From assembly GCA_023430285.1 (NCBI GenBank), contig JAEZAV010000095.1:1-7982 (forward strand): a DNA stretch of 7,982 nucleotides, written 5' to 3'. Shown in pieces: positions 1 through 5,336 of the stretch. Below the pieces are notes generated by a model that was given only the letters and a program-made list of their open reading frames with translations, was not told the origin of the DNA and ran no database searches. The DNA is from Methanobacteriota archaeon. Lineage in GTDB: Archaea; Methanobacteriota; Methanobacteria; Methanobacteriales; Methanobacteriaceae. The stretch's first letter is position 1; every line of letters starts with the position of its first letter. The position numbers and the translations under genes are program-made.

Positions 1-326
1 TATGGTCTTTCACAGGGAGGTTTGTGATAGTACAAAGCATCCCTCGTTAGTTTAGCATTTACTGCTGCTTTACTCCTGTTTGGGAGTAGTTCAGCAATTT
101 CATGAACATTTAGGCCATGCTTGTACAGAACATAAGCAACCCATATTTCTTTATCTGTCCACTTGTTAATTGATCCAATCTTTAATTTGATGCATCGTTG
201 CAGTATTGAAGCATAACTTCTTCCAGGCAATTTTTTAGATTTATATATTTGATCAGGCCCAAAATTTTGCTTATTTAATGAAATTAAAATTTTATCTTCT
301 TCAGGAGTCCAATGTTTGCCGCCCAT
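1..326 (-). CDS. Protein with two Myb/SANT-like DNA-binding repeats (3' end at window edge)
   Basis: This open frame reads from an ATG at 326 to the left edge (108 codons plus the bases TA, which could be the first two bases of a stop). The start is well set by AAGGAG eight bases upstream. Repeat 1 covers about residues 4-50: it begins HWTPEEDKIL, has the Trp-Thr-x-Glu-Glu-Asp opening typical of Myb/SANT helix 1, and ends in LPGRSYASILQRC, like a recognition helix. Repeat 2 covers about residues 55-100, from KWTDKE to LPNRSKAAVNAKL, the same layout. The later core Trp positions are replaced by Ile, Val or Leu, as in many prokaryotic Myb-like modules. The likely role is DNA binding as a small regulator or mobile-element-associated protein; the target is unknown. 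Fold assignment is fairly sure, function is not. Confidence 0.75.
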   Translation of the reverse strand, partial: MGGKHWTPEEDKILISLNKQNFGPDQIYKSKKLPGRSYASILQRCIKLKIGSINKWTDKEIWVAYVLYKHGLNVHEIAELLPNRSKAAVNAKLTRDALYYHKPPCERP

Positions 327-370
327 AAACTTTTCTCCTTATTTTTTTCTTTTTTTTTAATTATTGTCAA

Positions 371-380
371 TTTTTAAAGA
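371..380 (-). promoter_or_regulatory. Possible TATA box for the Myb-like gene
   Basis: On the minus strand TCTTTAAAAA follows an A-rich BRE-like stretch. It lies about 45 bases before the ATG at 326, which would give a transcript start near 350 and a short leader holding AAGGAG. The whole 91-base gap is AT-rich, so chance matches are easy. Confidence 0.3.
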
Positions 381-406
381 TTTTTTTGCCGATTTAACGG
401 GTTTAA

Positions 407-422
407 CCTAAAATTTTTTAGG
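407..422 (-). terminator. Palindrome over the stop codon of the SIS gene
   Basis: CCTAAAA and TTTTAGG form a 7-base inverted repeat around a 2-base centre and include the SIS gene stop codon at 418-420. It could be a weak hairpin at the end of the transcript. No strong U tract follows on the minus strand, so a terminator role is uncertain. Confidence 0.25.
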
Positions 423-1443
423 AATATCTTATCTTTCCAATATGTCTGGTTTCTCCTGGATCTTCTCCATTGAAGTGCGCGAGATAATATATAAACCATT
501 CTAATGGTATTACAAGGGTAAATGGTGACATTAAACTGTTCATGTTAGAGTAATCATGCATTTTGTATACTAGGGATTTTGTACCCAGTTTTTCTCCAAA
601 TTCAACAGCATTTTTTGTAATTTTATCTCCAGGATAATCTGCATCCAAAAATATTATTGGAACATTTTTTTCAGCTCTTTCAATTAAACCATGACGAAAT
701 TCCCCTGAGTAAACTGGACAAGCATGTTTGAGAGCGCCCTCCATAAACATGGTCATGGCCAGTTTGTATGCAAGCCCGTAATTTGGACCACTACCCATAC
801 AGTAGAACAATTCTTCATCTTTAAATTGTTCTCCTAACCTCAATCCCTCAGGTTGTGTCCTTTTAATCAACTCTTCAGTGATATTGGGAAGTTTTCTGAT
901 GTCTCTTAACACATTTTTTTGTATGTCTAATTTTGATGCACTAGTTTCATGATGCATCTGAAACAGTAAATTGTAAAGACACATGAGCTGTGTAGTGTAG
1001 GTTTTAGTCCCGAGTATGGCTTTTTCAGTACCTCCGTGTGTAATTATTGAATCATCAGCCTCTTTGGCCATTTTAGAATTATTTTCATTTGTTATTGATA
1101 CAGTGTAAATGCCAATTTGCTTAGAAAGTCTAAGTGCAGCAATTGTATCGGCTGTTTCACCAGACTGGGATGTTAATATTGCTGCCGAGTTTTTATAATC
1201 TGTATTTTTATTGTAGACAAATTCGTAGCCTGTATAAACTTCTATATTCTTATTTGAAATATAATCCATTGCACTCTTGGCAGAGCAGCATGTTGAAAAT
1301 GAACTGCCACATCCAATAAGATAGATCTTTTCAAATTCATCCATCTTTGCTGCAACTTCGGCCATGTGGGCCTTTTCTTCCTTAAATGTTTTTCTTAAGG
1401 CACCAGGTTGTTCAAGAATTTCCTGATACATTTGATACTTCAT
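418..1443 (-). CDS. Two-domain SIS sugar-phosphate isomerase/deglycase (GlmS isomerase-like, FrlB/AgaS type)
   Basis: This 341-residue cytoplasmic protein has two SIS (sugar isomerase) domains and no N-terminal glutaminase domain. SIS 1 (about residues 35-165) carries IGCGSSFS at 43-50, TSQSGETADTIAALRLSK at 91-108 and GTKTYTTQL at 145-153, all close to the GlmS sugar-phosphate site. SIS 2 (about 205-325) carries MGSGPNYGLAYKLAM and SGEFRHG at 246-252. The C-terminus reads DPGETRHIGKIRY rather than the GlmS tail, which resembles FrlB-like deglycases and related SIS enzymes. I infer action on a hexose-6-phosphate or an amino-sugar adduct; the substrate cannot be read from sequence. An in-frame ATG at 1473 exists, but GGAGG seven bases before the ATG at 1443 decides the start. 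It lies 62 bases after the SemiSWEET stop on the same strand, so cotranscription is likely. Confidence 0.85.
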   Translation of the reverse strand: MKYQMYQEILEQPGALRKTFKEEKAHMAEVAAKMDEFEKIYLIGCGSSFSTCCSAKSAMDYISNKNIEVYTGYEFVYNKNTDYKNSAAILTSQSGETADTIAALRLSKQIGIYTVSITNENNSKMAKEADDSIITHGGTEKAILGTKTYTTQLMCLYNLLFQMHHETSASKLDIQKNVLRDIRKLPNITEELIKRTQPEGLRLGEQFKDEELFYCMGSGPNYGLAYKLAMTMFMEGALKHACPVYSGEFRHGLIERAEKNVPIIFLDADYPGDKITKNAVEFGEKLGTKSLVYKMHDYSNMNSLMSPFTLVIPLEWFIYYLAHFNGEDPGETRHIGKIRYS

Positions 1444-1450
1444 TTTACCG

Positions 1451-1455
1451 CCTCC
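1451..1455 (-). promoter_or_regulatory. Shine-Dalgarno GGAGG deciding the SIS gene start
   Basis: GGAGG on the minus strand sits seven bases before the ATG at 1443. It lies inside the ten-codon extension that the upstream ATG at 1473 would add, which argues against that longer form. Confidence 0.7.
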
Positions 1456-1505
1456 AGTAATGAACGTATTCAAAAATTCAATTTTTATTAGAAATTATTC
1501 GCTGT

Positions 1506-1775
1506 TTATCTGTATTTCCATATCACTGCTGCAGTAGTTATGGATAACACAGATCCAACGAAGTTGGGTATTAGGATGTAGTTATTTGCTATGTAAAGTC
1601 CGTAGACAGACCAAAAGAAACAGTTGAAAAACATCACACAGTACAGAATCTGTGATACTTCCTCAGAATTTCCGTTTTTCAACACTGTTCTCATCTGATC
1701 AACCGTACTCAAGTACATTAAAAAGGTGAATAAGCATGCCAAACTACCTAAAACATCAATTGCACTTAATGACAT
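1506..1775 (-). CDS. SemiSWEET-type sugar transporter (MtN3/PQ-loop family)
   Basis: This 89-residue membrane protein has three hydrophobic helices (about 5-24, 43-62 and 66-86), the size and layout of a SemiSWEET half-transporter, which works as a homodimer moving mono- or disaccharides down their gradient. Helix 2 has FFNCFFWSVYG with Trp55, and helix 3 has IPNFVG with Asn71. The Trp-to-Asn spacing of 16 is that of the sugar-binding pair of Leptospira biflexa SemiSWEET (Trp48/Asn64, from memory). Odd point: the helix 1 proline of the PQ motif is missing, with DQ at 26-27. A GTG at 1784 is in frame, but GTGAT there looks like the ribosome site for the ATG at 1775. The gene overlaps the end of the phosphatase gene by 20 bases, implying translational coupling. 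Family call is firm; substrate and direction are unknown. Confidence 0.85.
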   Translation of the reverse strand: MSLSAIDVLGSLACLFTFLMYLSTVDQMRTVLKNGNSEEVSQILYCVMFFNCFFWSVYGLYIANNYILIPNFVGSVLSITTAAVIWKYR

Positions 1776-2571
1776 CTTTATCACTTAACCATTTCAAAAA
1801 TTCAAAGGTTTCCTGTACATTTTCAACGTAGAAGTTTGCAGATTCTTTCACCTGTTCTGGAACTTCATTGGAATTAACAGCAACACTTACTCCAATGATT
1901 TTTTGTTCCTTACTCAATTCTGCCAACTTTTTGAAGGCACAAATATCGTTGATATCGTCTCCGATGTAAATTATTTTTTTAATGTTGTTTTCAGCAATGA
2001 ACTTTTGAAGAACACTACCTTTATCATCTCCAACAGGAGGTCTGATTTCTAGGAGATCCCTGCCTTCAACAATTTTAACAAGCTTACCAAGGGCCATGGT
2101 GGATATTGTGTCTAAAACCTCTTTTTTAGCACAGAATTTAGGGTAACATTCGTTGTAATGAACTGTCAGACTCAAAGTTTTATATTCCAGGTTAAATCCA
2201 GAAGAATCCTTTAATTTAGTTGTAAGTTCTTCGTAGATTTCCTTTATAATGGGAATGTAAACATTTACACGTGAATCTGTGATTATTTTTCCATTTTTCA
2301 ACCTTTGCAAGCCGTGATTTCCCATATAAACAATTTTTTTGAGTTTAATTATATTTAAGGCGTCATTAATATCTCTTCCAGTTAACACGCCAACAAATTT
2401 AAATTTGGAAGATAACACAAACAGGATGTTTCTCATGTCGGCTGTTATTTTTGCATGTGATGGTTCAGAGGTAATTTCACTAATAGTTCCATCTATATCG
2501 GTAATCACGACTGATTGATCTTCTTTAAATGTTTTTAGATCATTTAAAGAATTAAAAAGATATTTTACCAA
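1756..2571 (-). CDS. otsB: Trehalose-6-phosphate phosphatase-like HAD sugar phosphatase (OtsB family)
   Basis: This protein of about 271 residues belongs to the HAD superfamily with the OtsB-type cap. In the shorter numbering, motif I is ITDIDGT (about 23-29, nucleophile and acid/base Asp), motif II is LTGRD (about 63-67), followed by GNHGLQ (about 84-89), a typical trehalose-phosphatase signature. Then come LEIRP (about 174-178), the motif III Lys in DDKGSV, and motif IV IGDDIND (about 203-209) for Mg2+. The known family reaction is trehalose-6-phosphate to trehalose plus phosphate; some archaeal relatives act on other sugar phosphates, so the substrate is an inference. Two TTG codons could start it. 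GGAG abuts the one at 2580, too close to use, while GGAGTTGAT four bases before the TTG at 2571 fits well. No OtsA synthase is in the window. It is the first gene of the likely three-gene operon. Confidence 0.85.
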   Translation of the reverse strand: MVKYLFNSLNDLKTFKEDQSVVITDIDGTISEITSEPSHAKITADMRNILFVLSSKFKFVGVLTGRDINDALNIIKLKKIVYMGNHGLQRLKNGKIITDSRVNVYIPIIKEIYEELTTKLKDSSGFNLEYKTLSLTVHYNECYPKFCAKKEVLDTISTMALGKLVKIVEGRDLLEIRPPVGDDKGSVLQKFIAENNIKKIIYIGDDINDICAFKKLAELSKEQKIIGVSVAVNSNEVPEQVKESANFYVENVQETFEFLKWLSDKDVIKCN

Positions 2572-2575
2572 TTTT

Positions 2576-2584
2576 ATCAACTCC
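2576..2584 (-). promoter_or_regulatory. Ribosome site GGAGTTGAT favouring the TTG start at 2571
   Basis: On the minus strand GGAGTTGAT differs by one base from the full archaeal ribosome site GGAGGTGAT and ends four bases before TTG at 2571. The first possible TTG (2580) lies inside this motif. The SemiSWEET start has the same arrangement: GTGAT, AAAG, then ATG. Confidence 0.5.
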
Positions 2585-2645
2585 TTTTAAATAAATAACT
2601 TTAAATCTTTAGATTCAATTCCAAACTTATAATGGTACAGTTTAC

Positions 2646-2660
2646 ATATTTAAAAGTTTC
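2646..2660 (-). promoter_or_regulatory. Candidate BRE/TATA promoter of the phosphatase-SemiSWEET-SIS operon
   Basis: The minus strand reads GAAAC (BRE-like) followed by TTTTAAATAT (TATA-like). Transcription would start near 2620-2625, leaving a leader of about 50 bases before TTG at 2571. The element is the best archaeal promoter match upstream of the operon, though the region is AT-rich. Confidence 0.45.
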
Positions 2661-3240
2661 TAATATAATAAGCAAAATATGGGATAAAAAATGGATAAAA
2701 TAAAGTATTTGCTAATTTAAAGCCCTGTATGGGGGTTAAAAAAAATCATAATTTCAACTTCTACACAAACTGCACTGACCAGTTTCAAAGAAATCTACAA
2801 TTAATGGTGAATAGGAAATTAAGTAAAATATAAATCTTTAATTGAAATAATAAGTTAATTTAACGTTTAATATATGATTTAAATCTATATTTATAATTAG
2901 AATTTATTTTTAATGTTGTGTATTAATTTTTTTGCACACGATTTTTATTGGGATTGTTGAGAATATTCCTGAGTTATGTTAGTTTAGAATAATTTTTTGG
3001 ATAAATGTTAAACTCAAATAGAAGGGGTTAAATAATTGATTTGATACTAAGTTTTCAATGTAGTTGAAAGATGCATAAACCATCCAATAAAAAAAACATT
3101 TGACTCCTTACTTAGGGTTCAATTCCAAAATGTAATTTTAGAGTATTGTTTAGTGTATCTTTCTAATTACAACTAAAAAAATAATTGATAAATACTTTTA
3201 CAAGTTTTTAGAATAAGTCGAAAAGAAATTGCTATTTTAT
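2661..3240. other. Long AT-rich gap without a supported gene
   Basis: About 580 bases with short A and T runs, several TATA-like strings and only very short open frames without ribosome sites. I see no tRNA, CRISPR repeat, insertion-sequence end or conserved motif. A 12-base string (TTCAATTCCAAA) occurs at 2614 and again at 3118, probably by chance in such DNA. Part may be promoter or 3' untranslated sequence for the elements around it. Confidence 0.5.
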
Positions 3241-3250
3241 TGAGAATGCA

Positions 3251-3302
3251 TTCCCAGACTAAAAAAATATAATTGGAGGTGATCCTTTTTTTTGTCTGGG
3301 AA
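3251..3302. other. Long hairpin with a Shine-Dalgarno / anti-Shine-Dalgarno loop
   Basis: TTCCCAGAC at 3251-3259 pairs with GTCTGGGAA at 3294-3302 (9 base pairs). After one T-T mismatch, A7 at 3261-3267 pairs with T7 at 3286-3292. This gives a stem of 17 positions with a loop of 18 bases (3268-3285). The loop holds GGAGGTGATCC at 3275-3285. Read on the plus strand it is fully complementary to the 11-base 16S rRNA 3' tail (GGATCACCTCC); read on the minus strand it is a copy of that tail. The stem also overlaps a 10-base palindrome, GAATGCATTC, at 3244-3253. It may be an RNA element controlling translation, part of a small RNA, or the leader of a tiny gene. The pairing is seen directly; the role is inferred. 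Confidence 0.55.
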
Positions 3303-3378
3303 ATTACATTATCAGGGTTTTAAAAAATATTGGGGGGATTGTGGTGTGAATATTTCACTTCCACAACATACAATTTAG
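3292..3378 (+). CDS. Possible 28-residue small protein behind a perfect ribosome site
   Basis: A TTG at 3292 opens a frame of 28 codons ending in TAG at 3376-3378. The start of the peptide would read MSGKLHYQGFKKYWGDC. The ribosome site GGAGGTGATCC ends six bases before the TTG, which is acceptable, and no other start codon uses this site. The peptide has aromatic and basic residues, no clear membrane segment and no recognised family. The TTG lies inside the stem of the hairpin at 3251-3302, so translation could be controlled by folding. It may equally be a non-coding RNA; low confidence. Confidence 0.25.
   Translation: MSGKLHYQGFKKYWGDCGVNISLPQHTI
3322..3366 (-). terminator. Hairpin plus U6 tract downstream of the DUF5946 gene
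   Basis: TTGTGG (3339-3344) pairs with CCACAA (3361-3366) and GTGAA (3346-3350) with TTCAC (3354-3358), with a small internal bulge and a 3-base loop. On the minus strand a C6 run and then U6 (3327-3322) follow the hairpin, so it could end the DUF5946 transcript, whose stop is at 3445. Read on the plus strand it would instead be the second stem of a structured RNA. Confidence 0.35.
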
Positions 3379-3444
3379 ATTAATAACTTAAGTTGATTTT
3401 CCCAATTTACACCCCATTCAGGCATAAATTCAACTGAGATACGA

Positions 3445-3879
3445 TTACTTCCCTCTCCAAAGTTCGTCTTCAACGAGTTTCCTTACAGCTTCATGACAGG
3501 GTGAGTAGGCATTCCAGACAGATAAACACCATTTTTCAATGGCCATATCTCGTTTCAAACCTTCAGGACATTCCATAACATTTTTTATACCAATATCTCC
3601 CCGGTTTATAGGTAAGATAAATCTCGGCCAAGTTTTTCGTCTTTTGCCAAGTTTAATATGTGCATTTTGAACCTCTTTTCCAGTGAAATTCTTTTCAACA
3701 TGTAAATACAGACCAATTATTGCAAATGCAACTTTAATATTTTTAGTTTCATCATCCGCAGTCTCTAAAGCAAATGCATCAACTACGTACTGATGAATAA
3801 ATTCTGGATCAGCGTGGGAAGAGCTGTAACACGAAAGTTCGTGGAACATCTCCAGTTTAGATCTGTAACTTTCAGACAT
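3445..3879 (-). CDS. DUF5946 family protein
   Basis: This 144-residue soluble protein matches the DUF5946 family by its pattern: a short Cys/His-rich start (FHELSCYSSSHAD, residues 12-24), then FIHQYVVDAFA (27-37), a hydrophobic FAIIGLYLHVEK (52-63), GKEVQNAHIKLGK (67-79) and a C-terminal IEKWCLSVWNAYSPCHEAVRKLVEDEL. The family has no established function that I know. His13, Cys17, His22 and His29 could bind a metal, but this is a guess. The ATG at 3879 is preceded only by a weak GTGAAG. It is transcribed away from the nitroreductase gene from a shared TATA region, with a leader of about 35 bases. It ends before the long hairpin region. Confidence 0.75.
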   Translation of the reverse strand: MSESYRSKLEMFHELSCYSSSHADPEFIHQYVVDAFALETADDETKNIKVAFAIIGLYLHVEKNFTGKEVQNAHIKLGKRRKTWPRFILPINRGDIGIKNVMECPEGLKRDMAIEKWCLSVWNAYSPCHEAVRKLVEDELWRGK

Positions 3880-3933
3880 GGTACTTCACAAACAACTTAG
3901 TAATGAAATAATGGTCTAAATTTTAATTAGCAA

Positions 3934-3945
3934 CTATATAAATAG
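3934..3945. promoter_or_regulatory. Near-palindromic TATA box for the divergent DUF5946 and nitroreductase genes
   Basis: CTATATAAATAG reads as CTATTTATATAG on the other strand, so it offers a good TATA box both ways. On the plus strand GCAAC before it is BRE-like, with transcription expected near 3965 and a leader of about 70 bases to ATG 4036. On the minus strand transcription would begin near 3913, about 35 bases before ATG 3879. Confidence 0.5.
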
Positions 3946-4035
3946 AATGAAATCTCTATGGATTCATGTCGGAAATACCAAATTAAAAAAGGAATTCAAA
4001 AAAAATATTATTATAATTATTGGGGGAAACTTTGT

Positions 4036-4587
4036 ATGAATCAAACCATAGAAACTATAAAAAATAGGCGTAGTGTAAGGAATTATCTTCCAGAACAGAT
4101 AAAAAACGATGAAATGGAAACCATTTTAGATGCCGCAGTATATGCTCCAACAGGTCACAATGACCAACCATGGCATTTTACAGTGATACAAAATCCTGAA
4201 CTGATAAATGAAATTAGTAAGGGTGCCAAGGAAGCCATGGGAAAAACAGGGGAGAAATGGATGGAAAACCTTTCAAAAAATGAGAATTATCACATATTCC
4301 ACGGAGCACCTACTGTTGTTATTATTTCTGGAAAGAAAAATGCAACCACGCCCCATGCAGACTGTTCAGCAGCAGTAGAGAACATGTTACTTGCGGCTGA
4401 AAGTATGAATATTGGGTCATGCTGGATAGGATTTGCAGCGTTCTATTTCACCAATTCAGAAAGTTTCAAGAAATTTGACATACCCGAAGAGAACGATGTG
4501 TACTTCGGTGTTACATTAGGATACAAAGCCAAGGAAAATGGAGAAGCACCCAAGAGGAATAGGAACGTGGTGACCTATTTCAAGTGA
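4036..4587 (+). CDS. Nitroreductase family FMN-dependent oxidoreductase
   Basis: This 183-residue protein has the standard size of a single-domain, dimeric, FMN-binding nitroreductase-family enzyme using NAD(P)H or another donor. The N-terminal KNRRSVRNY (residues 10-17) holds the FMN-phosphate arginines. PTGHNDQPWHF (38-48) holds the Asn/Gln-Pro-Trp flavin motif. ENMLLAAESMNIGSCWIG (115-132) is the conserved central helix and following loop, and GVTLGYKAKENGEAPKR (158-174) is the C-terminal flavin-binding strand and basic tail. The exact substrate (quinone, nitro-aromatic, flavin or other) cannot be told. An in-frame ATG at 3958 would add 26 unlike residues and lies at or before the expected transcript start; the ATG at 4036, with TGGGGGA nine bases upstream, matches the family N-terminus. 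The metallo-hydrolase gene follows 62 bases later. Confidence 0.9.
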   Translation: MNQTIETIKNRRSVRNYLPEQIKNDEMETILDAAVYAPTGHNDQPWHFTVIQNPELINEISKGAKEAMGKTGEKWMENLSKNENYHIFHGAPTVVIISGKKNATTPHADCSAAVENMLLAAESMNIGSCWIGFAAFYFTNSESFKKFDIPEENDVYFGVTLGYKAKENGEAPKRNRNVVTYFK

Positions 4588-4649
4588 ACCTAACAAAAAA
4601 TTTAGTCCATGATCCAGAGGTTTTATAATAAATAATTGGGGGCAAATTC

Positions 4650-5327
4650 ATGGGAAAATCCAAGTTTATCGAAGTTGTAACTGGAATATACCAGTTTAAA
4701 GGTATTTCAAATTTTTATTTAGTACAAGACAGTGAAAGTTTCGTAGTTGATACAGGGCTACCTGGTAAGGCAGGACAACTTGAAAACTGTCTAAACTCCC
4801 TGGGAAAAAATCCTGAGGAGGTTAAGGTGATTGTTTTAACTCATCACCACTTTGACCACACAGGGAGTTTGAATAAGATAGAACAGCTAACCAGAGCAAG
4901 AATTGCAGCTCACAGGGATGATTGGCCTTATGTTACTGGAGAAAAAAGTGATGATGGCCCATTTATCATGAAACCCTTCACCAAACTCATGAACCTGATA
5001 TACAACATTAAACCAGTAAAAACAGACATGATCCTTAATGATGGTGATTCAATAGCAAACTACACAGTTATACACACTCCAGGACACACACCTGGAAGTA
5101 TCTGTCTTTACAACCCAATTAACAAAGTTCTGTTTGTGGGTGACAATATGAGTTACAGTAAGGGTGTTTTAAACTCTCCATCAGGAAGACTACTCCCAGA
5201 TCCAGTAAACTACAAAAAATCCATGGAAAAACTCGGCAAACTTGATGTGGAAACCATACTAACTGGTCATGGAGATGCTGTTACATCAGATGCAAACAAA
5301 TTGATTGAAGAGTTCATAAACCATTGA
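4650..5327 (+). CDS. Metallo-beta-lactamase-fold hydrolase (glyoxalase II/lactonase-like)
   Basis: This 225-residue cytoplasmic protein has the complete two-zinc site of the MBL superfamily: THHHFDHTG (His65, His67, Asp69, His70), HTPGHTPGS with His146, GDNM with Asp165 and TGHGDA with His207. The N-terminal strands contain NFYLVQDSESFVVDTG (residues 21-36), also typical. The length and spacing fit small glyoxalase II-like or lactonase-like thioester and ester hydrolases. There is no flavodiiron, RNase or lactamase-specific extension, so the substrate is open. Start: ATG at 4650 with ATTGGGGG about eight bases upstream, much like the nitroreductase leader. An AT-rich TTTTATAATAAAT at 4621-4633 could also be a weak internal TATA box. 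The alpha/beta hydrolase gene begins nine bases after its stop, so the two are surely cotranscribed. Confidence 0.88.
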   Translation: MGKSKFIEVVTGIYQFKGISNFYLVQDSESFVVDTGLPGKAGQLENCLNSLGKNPEEVKVIVLTHHHFDHTGSLNKIEQLTRARIAAHRDDWPYVTGEKSDDGPFIMKPFTKLMNLIYNIKPVKTDMILNDGDSIANYTVIHTPGHTPGSICLYNPINKVLFVGDNMSYSKGVLNSPSGRLLPDPVNYKKSMEKLGKLDVETILTGHGDAVTSDANKLIEEFINH

Positions 5328-5336
5328 TGTGGAACT

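Noticed and set aside
327..417. T-rich stretch as a terminator for a plus-strand transcript
   Set aside because: No plus-strand gene lies upstream; on the transcribed minus strand it is A-rich leader DNA.
1134..1319. Plus-strand open frame of 61 codons
   Set aside because: It lies fully inside the SIS gene on the opposite strand, has no ribosome site and no recognisable domain.
2729..2833. Plus-strand 34-codon frame in the long gap (MGVKKNHNF...)
   Set aside because: No ribosome site before the ATG and no family resemblance; such frames are expected by chance.
2614..3129. 12-base direct repeat TTCAATTCCAAA at 2614 and 3118 as mobile-element or att sites
   Set aside because: Short, AT-rich, with no inverted ends, integrase or gene between them; chance is enough.
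3111..3130. GGTTCAATTCC, which looks like a tRNA T-arm
   Set aside because: The flanking bases do not form a 5-bp T-stem, and no acceptor stem or anticodon arm can be found upstream.
3958..4035. 26-residue N-terminal extension of the nitroreductase from ATG 3958
   Set aside because: It lies at or before the expected transcript start, has no ribosome site, and adds Lys/Tyr/Asn-rich text foreign to the family.
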